From assembly GCA_027603065.1 (NCBI GenBank), contig JADGJP010000001.1, positions 496,001 to 560,000 on the forward strand: a stretch of 64,000 bases of DNA, read 5' to 3'. Within the stretch, counting starts at the first letter, position 1, and each line of letters starts with the position of its first letter. Origin of the DNA: Geranomyces variabilis. Lineage: Eukaryota; Chytridiomycota; Chytridiomycetes; Spizellomycetales; Powellomycetaceae. Below are positions 1 to 8,547 of the stretch, piece after piece. The position numbers were made by a program, and so were the translations under genes. The notes under the pieces were generated by a model. It did no database searches. It was not told the origin of the DNA and saw nothing but the letters and a program-made list of their open reading frames with translations.

Positions 1-37
1 GGTTACTTTCTATTCCTCGCTGTCCTGACAGCACAAC

Positions 38-1411
38 TTACAGCAATCCTCTCGTCTCATCCCGTCCTTCGTCGCCACTGCTATCCGACAGCCAATCCGG
101 TAACGAGTCGTCCGCACTGTCCACATTATGCACTTGGTCCATGTCCGCCTTATACCGCTCTCGCTCCTCATCGGGATCGAACGGCTGCCAGTGCGGATCC
201 CACGCCGGAGATTCCAAATCATACTCTAGCGCGGCAGGGATATGGTGATGACGGTGATTCTGGGGTGGGGGTGTGGCGGCGGCCGGGGAATCAACCAAAG
301 AAGCAATCGTCGCCGTCGTGATCGCAGCTTTGCGGACCGTACTCGTCGCCGCTTTGCGCGCTGGCGCTAATGCTTCTTTCTCGCTAGCCTTAGCTTTCGC
401 TGCGGACTTTTTACCCGCCCCTTTCTTGTGACTCGCGGTTTTGGTCGTAGATTTCTCGGTTGGCCGGTTACGCGCCCGTTTGCCCAGCGGGCGCACTTTC
501 TCCTCATCATCATACCGCTTCTGTGGCGGCGGCGAAGGCGGCTCGGGCGATGGAGGCGCGCTCGGCATTGTCTCGCTATCGCCGTCCCCGCTATAGTTGT
601 TGAGTGCAGGAATAGCAAGGCCCGCGCGGATCAGGCCTGGATACGCCGACGGCGGATAGAACTTGCTAGCTTCCCAGTTCTCCTGGCCGCCTGCTGACGC
701 TCGCGACACGACGGATGCTCGTGACGGTGGCGAGTCTGGACCGGGCATACCATCCTTGTATATTTTGTGTTTGCGCCATTCGTGTCGTGACTGGTCATAA
801 CTGCAATGGGAAGAAGGGAAAGGAAGGTGCGCGGCGACTATTAGATGAAGTCGTGGACTTGCAGCTATGGTTTCGTGGACAGAATAATACTTACATTTCT
901 TTGAAACCTGGGAGGGTGGGGGGAATGGCATGGGCAATGGAGTGGAGCGGGGGGCGGAAGGTCCAGGGTCAGTCAGTTGCGTGACGAATGAGTAAGACAT
1001 TCCAGGCATGAGCCGCCAATACTAAGCATGCATTTGCAAGAAACTTACATCCGTCAAAGCGACCTCGGCCCGAGTAGTTTGGCGGGCATGCTTGGCAGTA
1101 GAAGCGAAAGCTCAGTGGGTCAAAGCTATGGGGGATAAAAAGAAAAAAACAAAGTTAGAATGGCGGCCGACCTGGCTGTCCGCCCGGCCAGCTTAACGCT
1201 GGGACCAAAGAATCAATTACAATTTGTCAATATTGACGTTGTCGATCTGCGGAGGCTTGCGGCAGAGCTTTATCCAGGCCTTGCAGTGTTTCTGCAAATG
1301 CTTCTTGAAAATCTTTTCGCTGTCGGGGAGGTCGGAGCCGCAGGCTCTGCATATGAGGATGCGGTCTGTGAGAGGTGTGTCGACGCTGCTCGGACCCTTC
1401 AGTTGGGACAT
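38..1411 (-). CDS. Uncharacterised zinc-finger protein with basic, disordered C-terminal half
   Basis: Four coding exons fit together: 1411-1221, 1125-1049, a 13-base microexon 907-895, and 800-38. Phases close across all junctions and give about 347 residues. The N-terminus has a C2H2-like finger (CRACGSDLP then HLQKHC). A second finger-like element, reading FRFYCQACPPNY then HEWRKH, is assembled only when the microexon is included. The rest is Ala/Lys/Pro/Ser-rich and basic, ending in an acidic tail rich in Asp, Glu and Ser. A nuclear nucleic-acid-binding role is likely from composition, but I recognise no named family. The first intron has a clear CTAAC branch point. A CACGTG lies near 1742, about 330 bases upstream of the start. 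Splice sites are inferred from sequence alone. Confidence 0.68.
895..907 (-). other. 13-base coding microexon
   Basis: The segment is preceded on the minus strand by a pyrimidine-rich acceptor (CCCTCCCAG) and followed by a strong donor (GTAAGTATT). The exon upstream leaves one base and the exon downstream needs two, so 13 bases are exactly what restores the frame. It adds residues Cys-Phe-Lys-Glu inside a finger-like region. Confidence 0.6.
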
Positions 1412-2132
1412 GGCAGGCGTCAGAGGGACGCCTCGGAGATCCAGGATGGCGAAAGGTGGGGGGGTGGGTTATGACAGAGAGAAGATGGCTGTCGGAAGAA
1501 GAAAGGCAGCGGGGACTGGGGGGCAAACGGGGGAGAAGCGGGCGAGAGACGGGGCGGCTGGCGGGGCTGGCTGGCTGGCGGGCAGACTGGCGGGCTGGCA
1601 GAGGGAGGGAGGCGGCGTGTGACGCTTTTTCCGACAGAGCAAAAAAACGAGGAGACGAGTGTGAGTGCCGGGGAGTGCGGGAGTGAGAAAAGTCAGAAAA
1701 AACATCAAAACTCCCGCACTATTGTGCACTACTATAGATAGCACGTGAAACCCGATCGTGTGGCGCAGCCCCCCTCCCTTCTTTTCGGAACGCAGCGGAG
1801 GGCTTCACGGAGGGCAAACACCAGGCTTCTGCTGTCAGGCTCCCCATGTACAGTAAGCCACGACGCCTCGTTCCTGGTCCAGACTCCAGAGGCCAAGCCG
1901 CCGCGGCACAGGAAGCCTGTCATTTCTGCTAGTAGATCGCCTTAGAAAAGCGGAAGCTCACAAACAACCGAGGCCGATGAACCGGTCATACTGAGTATCT
2001 ACGATGCTTCTGTCAGAAATATAGCTGACCAAAAATGTGAAGATCGGTAATAGGATCATAAATAATGCTAAACAGCGCAGCCCGCGGCCCCAAAAAGCGA
2101 CCTTGTCCTAAATATATGTATATAATATGTTT
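1412..2132. other. Intergenic region, no gene seen
   Basis: It lies between the start of the zinc-finger gene at 1411 and the end of the Sfp1-like gene at 2133, both minus strand. It holds a G/C-rich stretch with repeated CTGG/GCTGG words around 1555-1600 and a CACGTG at 1742-1747. Open frames here are short and look like noise. Confidence 0.6.
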
Positions 2133-4013
2133 TCACCCGTCCCGCGCTTTCTTTGGCCCAAAATACGCGCCTTTGACCTTCTGCTCGAACGGCAGGTCCG
2201 CGTGCAGCGTGCGCGCATGGTATTTCAAGCCATTAAGGTTTTTGTAGCTTTTGTCGCCACATACGCGACACCAATACGGCCTCCGTGAGACCTTGACGTT
2301 GCTTGCATCCGCGGTCTCGGCCTTTATCGACGTGGACAGCGACGATGTCGTTCCTGGCGGCGGGAGGTTGTTATCTCCCAACTTCACCGCAAACGCCGCC
2401 GTCATCGCCTGCTGCATCATCGATGTCGCTGCCAGTGGAGACGGTAGGAGTAACGAGGAGGAGGACGACGGTGGCGGTGCCGTGGATGCTGCAAGCCGCG
2501 CGTCGTGCTCGCATGTGCCGCGGTCGAGGTGGTAACGTAGCCCGTTGCGGTTAGAAAAGTCTTTTGTGCAGTGTGGGCGCGGACAAGGCCATCGGGCTTT
2601 GGCTCGTGGCTGTGCTAACGCGGATGATGAGGATGTTGCCGAGAACCCTGGCGCTGGTGAGTGTGGTGTCGATGCCGGCGAGGATGGTGTGGGGGTGTAA
2701 GTGAGCGTCGGCAAATGGTGTGGATGGCTGATGTGGGATTCGATCGTGCGCGGTATTGGAGAGTTGAAGACCGACGCAGGAGGTGATGGGATGACAATGC
2801 GAAGTTGGTCCTCGGCAGCGGGGGCGGTAAAACCAGACGCTGAGCCAAGGTGAGCGTGCGAATTGGCAGAAATCGTGTCACCCGCCGGAGACCAAAGCTG
2901 CGGCTGGTAGCCAGTCGGAGGAACTACCCACTGGTGTTGTATCTGGGAAACTTGTCCTTCTTGCAGGTAATGCATATGCTGCTCCTGGCTATTAATTTGC
3001 TGGAGATGCGAGCCTGCCATCAAAGCGTTCACTTGCGGCTGCTGCAAGTGAAGCAGGTGCTGTAGATATGCCGGGTTGTGGTATGGTAGCGACAGCTTGC
3101 TAGGCTGTCGTGGAACCGCGGCGCCGGAAGGCACTTGCAGTGGTAAAGCAGGAGCAACCGGGAGCATAGGCTGGCGCTGCAGCGGCGCGACCGTCGGCGA
3201 CATGCCCAGATGCGGTGAATGTACAAGATCTGCCATTGCGAATCTCGGCGACTGGGTGTTGAGTTCTGCGGCTTCGTAAACGAGATACCGAGGTTGCGCG
3301 CTCGTTGGCGGAGATGCGGCCGATTGGACCTCCTCGCCTGTGTAGAGAGGCTGCAGGTGCGTAGTGAGCTGTGGCGGAAGATGGCCAGTAGCTAGAGGGT
3401 ATTGCCAGCGCTGCGGTTGTGCGGCGGGTGAGGCGGCAAACAGGTCCTGCGGTTGCTGGTGGAGTTCCGGCTGAGCCTTCTGCAACGGCGCCGGCGTCAC
3501 AGTGCCGCCTTGCCAGTAGTGCTCCATGCTCGTATCCCATTCCGGCCGTGCTGGCTGCAAGTCTTCCTGCTCGTAAAAGTATGTCGGTCCGTTGACTGGC
3601 AGCTCAGCGCCGTCCTGAATCATTGGGCTGCCCTGCGCCGCCAAGTCCGAGTATTGCGAGGCAGGTTCCCACCTTAATTCAAGAACGTCTGCCGGTGTCG
3701 CTGGATACCGCAAGCCGTCGGTTGTTGTCGGTGTCTCCGCAACAGGGTAACGAGACATGTCGAGAGCGAGGCTGTCCAATGAGCCGCGATCAACGGCGGA
3801 GGAGCGGCTTTGGAGGACGCAAAGTGAGCAGGGCGAGGGGACGACGAACGGCCAGGGCAAGAAGTACCTTTGCGGTGTCCTTCGCATTTCGCCGATCCCG
3901 TACTTTTCTGTTGTGCTGACCTGTTTCGCCCTTGCTTTCGTTCTGAAAAGTTCGGTCGCCGCGGTGGGACCCGACTCGCGAACCTGCACGGTGGCTGTGC
4001 AGTCCATTGACAT
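2133..4013 (-). CDS. Sfp1-like C2H2 zinc-finger transcription factor
   Basis: A single open frame of 626 residues. The two C-terminal fingers are the diagnostic part: finger 1 at about 475-505 (CPRPHC, NRNGLRYH, then Cys instead of the last His) and finger 2 at about 582-604 (CRVCGDKSYKNLNGLKYH). The NLNGLKYH signature is characteristic of fungal Sfp1 and related split-finger regulators, which control ribosome biogenesis and growth genes in yeast. The central 300 residues are Gln/Pro/Leu-rich and disordered, as in activation domains. The start is uncertain. ATG at 4013 is in frame, but a possible GTACTT donor and CTCCAAAG acceptor lie near 3870-3810, and a later Met (MSRYPVAE) near 3757 could begin the protein. 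Family assignment is firm for the fingers; the regulatory targets are inference. Confidence 0.75.
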   Translation of the reverse strand: MSMDCTATVQVRESGPTAATELFRTKARAKQVSTTEKYGIGEMRRTPQRYFLPWPFVVPSPCSLCVLQSRSSAVDRGSLDSLALDMSRYPVAETPTTTDGLRYPATPADVLELRWEPASQYSDLAAQGSPMIQDGAELPVNGPTYFYEQEDLQPARPEWDTSMEHYWQGGTVTPAPLQKAQPELHQQPQDLFAASPAAQPQRWQYPLATGHLPPQLTTHLQPLYTGEEVQSAASPPTSAQPRYLVYEAAELNTQSPRFAMADLVHSPHLGMSPTVAPLQRQPMLPVAPALPLQVPSGAAVPRQPSKLSLPYHNPAYLQHLLHLQQPQVNALMAGSHLQQINSQEQHMHYLQEGQVSQIQHQWVVPPTGYQPQLWSPAGDTISANSHAHLGSASGFTAPAAEDQLRIVIPSPPASVFNSPIPRTIESHISHPHHLPTLTYTPTPSSPASTPHSPAPGFSATSSSSALAQPRAKARWPCPRPHCTKDFSNRNGLRYHLDRGTCEHDARLAASTAPPPSSSSSLLLPSPLAATSMMQQAMTAAFAVKLGDNNLPPPGTTSSLSTSIKAETADASNVKVSRRPYWCRVCGDKSYKNLNGLKYHARTLHADLPFEQKVKGAYFGPKKARDG

Positions 4014-4638
4014 TTTTCGCGGCCGCTGCTGTCAGAATGTGTCACGTCGTGCGTCAAAAAACGGTGCGGGACCCTCTCGCTCTTTCTTTCTGAGAGCTGC
4101 GTGCACCACACTCTATGCACCACAAGGGTCGCTTCCCCACGCCTCAACGAGCAGTCACCGAAAACCGTCTGGACCAGACAGTGTTACGAGCGTGTGCACC
4201 CAAAAAGTGGAGAAACACACTTGGTCATTGGTCGGCTGAGGCAAAAAAAAGGACGGATTCTGGATTCTGCCGCTTTTTGCCGTCTTTGTTTAACTGCAAA
4301 GACAACGATGGGTTGCTATGATGTCCGCTTGTCCTCGTTGGTGCGGCGTGCCTATTACACATTTCTGTGGTCGCGAAGTTCGAAAAGCGCAGTCGGCGGG
4401 GCGGAGGCCGTCCGGAGATCGACGGCTGTATGCTAGATCTAGGATCGCACGCGGGTTCGACGTTCGCTATTTCTTTTCTTTTTTTTTGTGGTTTTTTCGG
4501 TCGCCGCCACCGCTTGCCCATTAGCATCGTCGGTGTCTCCATCTTCTTCTTCTTCTCTCCACCGGCGTCCTCGTCGTCCATCTTCTCCTCTCCTTCTTCT
4601 CCTTCTTCTCCCCCTTTGCCCTCCCTACACCTTTCACA
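4014..4638. promoter_or_regulatory. Divergent promoter region with pyrimidine-rich leader
   Basis: It separates the Sfp1-like gene (minus) from the TPR/pRiA4b gene (plus). Bases 4535-4635 are a run of TCTTCT/CTCC repeats directly before the ATG at 4639. Such pyrimidine-rich leaders are common before well-expressed fungal genes. No TATA box was evident and no gene is seen in the stretch. Confidence 0.5.
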
Positions 4639-6635
4639 ATGACTGTCGCTGCGACCGCCATCTCTACCGTCCTTCCCAAGGGCGTCAAGACTGCCGGCTG
4701 CGACAACGCCGCGTTTGTCAAGCTGCCCGAGGAGACCGGCGACCACGTCCTGTCCAACGGCGAGACCTACCCTTCCGTCGGCCACAGCTTCATCGCGTCG
4801 CTTGTCTTTGAGGACAATGCTAAGCGCGCCACGCTCCAAGGCCCGATTTTGCTTAACGAGTCTGCCATCAAGCTTGTGGACTTGCCTGGCCAGAACGGAG
4901 TTGCAGTTGCATACGAGTTTGTCGCCAAGCAGAACAAAGTATTTGATGACGAGGCGGACTTTGATGGGTTCTGGAAAGGCACGTTCCAATTCTCCAAGTT
5001 CAGGTATGGCTAATGCAAACGGGCACAGAGCCGCAGCCGTCCAGCATGCTCCCAGCTTCTCACCAAATACATTTTATCTCTTATCAAAGGTGGATTGTAA
5101 CGGAGCTGGTGCCGAGCACAGAGGAGGAGTACAACGCCGCCGTCGAGCAGTCCGCCGCCGCCGTTGCCGCGATTGCCGAAGACAACGGCGAGAAGCTCCT
5201 TGAGCAGGCCACCGTGGCCATCAAGGCCGGCAACAACGCCGAGGCCATTGCTCTCCTCACCCGCGCGCTCGTCAAGTGCGAGATCCCCGAAGAGGTCGAG
5301 AACGACGACGACCCGTTCGCCGTTCTCCGCGTACGTGTGCTCGCTGCGCGCGCGCAAGCCGCGTACAACCTCAAGGCATACCGCGAGGCCATCCGCGACG
5401 GCGAGATGATTGAGCGTATCTACGGCCAGCCGCTTCAGGCCCTCAACGAGCTTGAACAGGACCACCTCGGCGCGTACTTCCAGGCCATCCGCTGGTCGGC
5501 TCAGGCCCACCAGGCGCTTGGCAACGTTATGGAGTCCAACACAGCTTACATGTCCATCATGATTCTGAAGATGATCGCCGAGCAGAACGAGGAGCACAAG
5601 GAAGAGGGCGTTGAGACACCCACGCCGCCAGTGGCTGCCGACATTGCCGACGAGCTCATCAAGGTTGCCGAGGCCGGCCTCGCCGCCCAGGAGGAAGGCC
5701 CCAACATGCAGAGCATCTTCCGTCTCAAGATCACCCTTCTTGGCGTCGAACCCCCTGTATGGCGGACAATCGACGTTGCTGGCTCCACCAGCCTGGGAGA
5801 CTTCCGCGAGTTCATTACGATGGCCTTTGGCTGGTGCGGCGCTCCAAACGCTCACGAATTCGAGGTTTATGACCACGGTCTTGTGCGCTTCACCACCATT
5901 CCCGAGGACTTTGGCGCTGAGGACGATGAGGACAATGAGCTGACACCCGAGGACATTGAGCGATTCGAGATTTGCGAGGACGAGGACACGACGACGATTG
6001 GCATGGCTGTTGAGCGCGCAGGCGACTCGTTCACTTACCTGTACGAGAAGGGCGCGTGGGTGCACCAGATTGTCGTTGAGGAGGTTCGTCAGGAGGAGGT
6101 TAAGCAGGACGCATGCTGCGACCACGACCACGATGCCGAGGATGGCGCTGAAGACAAGGAGCACGACCACGAGCACGAGCACGGTGAGCCAGAATACCCC
6201 AAGCTCGTTGCAGGCGCGCGCGCATGCCCGCCGGACGAGGTTGGTGGACCCGCGGGATACGCCGAGTTCCTTAAAGCCGTCTCGGGCGAGCCGACCAAGC
6301 GCTGGGCGGACCGCATTGCGGCGCTGACGTACGCGGCAGACAATGTTGGCTTTTCCAACTACGCGCTTGACTCGTGGGGTGGTAAAGAGGACTTGGCGAC
6401 GATGCTCACCCCTGAGGAGATTGAAGAGATTGGCGACGAAGAGTTGCGTGCCGAGCACGAGGCCAAACTCAAGGCGCCAAAGGACCTTGAGAAGGGTGGC
6501 TGGGACGCCGAGTCGTTTGACATTGAGGAAGCGAGCAAGGCTCTTGCCACTATCGCAACGATGCTTGAGAACCCCGAGGACGATGAGGACGATGAGTGGG
6601 AGGACGACGAGGACGATGAGGAAATTGACTTGTAA
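4639..6635 (+). CDS. TPR protein fused to a pRiA4b ORF-3-like domain
   Basis: Exons 4639-5003 and 5090-6635 give 636 residues; the junction codon is AGG. Residues 1-122 match no family I know. Two TPR-like helical pairs lie at about 156-186 (AIKAGNNAEAIALLTRAL) and 201-231 (AYNLKAYREAIRDGEMI). From about 332 the protein resembles the plasmid pRiA4b ORF-3 family: FRLKITLLGVEPPVWRTIDV, then FGWCGAPNAHEFEV, then YLYEKGAWVHQIVVE near 440, then ACPPDEVGGPAGY near 500-512. This domain is mostly known from bacteria and archaea and its function is not established. A His/Asp/Glu-rich loop (about 466-487) interrupts it and could bind metal. The C-terminus is strongly acidic. Strong antisense openness opposite this gene reflects codon bias, not a second gene. 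Confidence 0.8.
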
Positions 6636-7155
6636 AACTTGTTTCCCGCTCGCCACTCAACATCTCAAACGCGCACATTTCCGCCATGTACCCAATGACC
6701 TTCCCACCACCTATATTTATTTCTAGACTGCACCCACCGTTTTAGTTTGTTTCCTTTCGCCTTCCCTCATAACCTTTTTTTTTTGCCTGCACGGCGCTTG
6801 AAATGAAACGTATCGAAAACAAAGCCCATGTCTCGCGCGAACTCCAGATGGGTGTGGTGGCTGTCAGATCACGTGAGCGGGTGACTATGATGTTCGGCCT
6901 TTTCGAAACGGCGTGTCATCAGTTGTCGCAGGTTTTCATGAAATTCGGCCGCGCGTATCCGACAGCTCAAAGTGGGCAGGACCCAACCATTTCCTCCGCA
7001 TTTACAAGGCCACAATAACCTATACATCTTAAAAGCTAGAAGGTGTCGGAGCTTCCGCCCTGCCGCATCGGACAGCACTGCAACAAAGTGCAGGGCTAGG
7101 AACAAAAACAAACAACACTCGAGACACTTTTTCCTTATTTTCTCCACTCCCCAAC
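6636..7155 (+). promoter_or_regulatory. Intergenic region with a TCACGTGA element
   Basis: It lies between two plus-strand genes. It contains the 3' tail of the upstream gene with a T-rich stretch near 6774-6784, then a perfect TCACGTGA palindrome at 6869-6876, about 280 bases upstream of the next ATG. This word is the core site of fungal bHLH factors such as Cbf1. Binding is inference. No gene is seen. Confidence 0.4.
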
Positions 7156-8316
7156 ATGCGTCACCATCAAACCCTCACGACAGCCGCGCTCGTTCTTCTC
7201 GCCAGCCTCGTCTGCGTGACGGTTGGCGCACCGACAGCGGCGATCGAACATAGCGTTCACCGCCGTGCGCTCGCGGATGATATCGCAAAGACCACGGCCG
7301 CGATCGACCGTGCGTCGGCCGGTCTAGCTGCGATTTTAGACCAGATTGCGAAAGCTGTTGGAGCAGCGGGTGGAGCTGGGACGCCTGCAGGAGCAGAGGG
7401 CACAACTGCGGGTACGGGGACAGCTGGGACGCAGACCGCGGGCGGGACGGCCGGCAAGGCGACCGAGTCTGGCGTTGCGAGCAAGGCCCAGCAGACCGGC
7501 ACGGCAACAAAGACCAAGGGTAACAACGGCGGTGCGACGGGCGTTGCGACAAAGACAAAGGGAAATAAGGGAGGCAAAGCGACGGGCACAGGTGCCGCGA
7601 GCAAAGGCAACAACGGCGTCGGCAGTGGCGCCAACAAGATTCCACCAGGCCAGGCCAAGAAGACGGCAGCAACGGTTAAGCCGACGGGAACCTTCCCCGG
7701 AACCTCGCCAGCGACCAGGACCGCTGGTGCCGAGGCACCTCCTGCTCCCATTACCCCCGCGACAACCTCTGGGACCGCCGCCGCGGGTGGAGCAGATGTA
7801 GCCGCCGTCAAGCCAGCGTTGACCAAAGGCGGCATCATCCCCGACATCATCAAAGACATCACGCCCTCGATCGCTCTTTCAGTCACCTACTCCGTCGGCG
7901 CCGTCTCGCTCGGTAACAACATCACACCCGCGCAAGCCGCCGCCCAACCAATCTTTGCCTTCACCCCGGCCTCCGCAACCGACCTCCACACCCTCCTCAT
8001 GGTCGACCCGGACGTCCCCTCCCGCGCATCCGCCTCACCCACCGCCGGCCAATTCCGCCACATGGCGCTGCTCAACATTCGTGGATCAGACATTGCGACC
8101 GCGCTCGCTGCGTCTCCTTACGTCGGACCGGGCCCGCCGCGGGGTTCGGGCCCGCACAGGTATACTTTCTTGTTGTTTAAGCAGACAGCGGAGGTTAGCG
8201 CCGCGACGGCGGGCATTGGCGCTGCGGATAGGGCCGGGTTCAAGGCTCAGGAGTTTGCGGACAAGTTGGGCTTGCAGCTTGTCGGTGCAAACTTTATGCT
8301 GTCGGAAAACCCGTGA
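7156..8316 (+). CDS. Secreted phosphatidylethanolamine-binding-like (PEBP) protein
   Basis: Intronless frame of 386 residues. Residues 1-24 form a signal peptide (hydrophobic ALVLLASLVCVTVGA, likely cleaved near Gly-Ala). Residues about 65-220 are a Thr/Ala/Gly/Lys linker with repeated TKTKGN and GGAT words. The C-terminal 150 residues are a PEBP domain: LHTLLMVDPDVPSR and SPYVGPGPPRGSGPHRYTF match the two ligand-pocket signatures of the family. PEBPs bind phospholipid head groups or act as kinase and protease inhibitors. Most are cytosolic, so a secreted form with a long low-complexity stalk is notable. The linker suggests O-glycosylation or wall association (inference). There is no C-terminal hydrophobic anchor. 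Confidence 0.85.
   Translation: MRHHQTLTTAALVLLASLVCVTVGAPTAAIEHSVHRRALADDIAKTTAAIDRASAGLAAILDQIAKAVGAAGGAGTPAGAEGTTAGTGTAGTQTAGGTAGKATESGVASKAQQTGTATKTKGNNGGATGVATKTKGNKGGKATGTGAASKGNNGVGSGANKIPPGQAKKTAATVKPTGTFPGTSPATRTAGAEAPPAPITPATTSGTAAAGGADVAAVKPALTKGGIIPDIIKDITPSIALSVTYSVGAVSLGNNITPAQAAAQPIFAFTPASATDLHTLLMVDPDVPSRASASPTAGQFRHMALLNIRGSDIATALAASPYVGPGPPRGSGPHRYTFLLFKQTAEVSAATAGIGAADRAGFKAQEFADKLGLQLVGANFMLSENP
7440..7660 (+). repeat. Imperfect repeats encoding the TKTKGN-rich linker
   Basis: Short repeats of ACAAAGAC(C/A)AAGGG and GGCAACAACGGC type encode successive ATKTKGN and KGNNG units in the PEBP-like protein. They are in frame and imperfect, so they look like an expanding low-complexity linker and not a mobile element. 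Confidence 0.55.
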
Positions 8317-8547
8317 TCCGTCCCACAAGTTCGCGACAACCCACTCTTTGTAAATATTTTCGTGCTTCCCTGTACATATTGTAAATTTGAAGAATGAATT
8401 CGTATTTTGTACTCTTACTTCCATAGGAATCCTATATACCGTGAGAAGAAACCCCAGCAGCTGCGCCGTCGGCATGCAAAACAAAAAAAGGACTGCCATT
8501 ATCTGGGCAGTCATTAAGGCAAAACAAAAACTAAGAACCTTGACACC

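Noticed and set aside
4367-4465. tRNA-like GGTTCGA box
   Set aside because: No acceptor stem, A box or anticodon arm could be drawn; a scan by eye of other GTTCGA/GTTCAA words in the window also gave no tRNA.
5010-6656. 548-residue open frame opposite the TPR/pRiA4b gene
   Set aside because: It is an exact mirror of the coding exon and comes from strong codon bias (Glu/Asp/Lys-rich sense strand giving Leu/Val/Arg antisense). No motif was seen.
7257-7886. 209-residue minus-strand frame opposite the PEBP-like gene
   Set aside because: Val/Ala/Pro-rich mirror of the low-complexity linker; no plausible promoter or homology signal.
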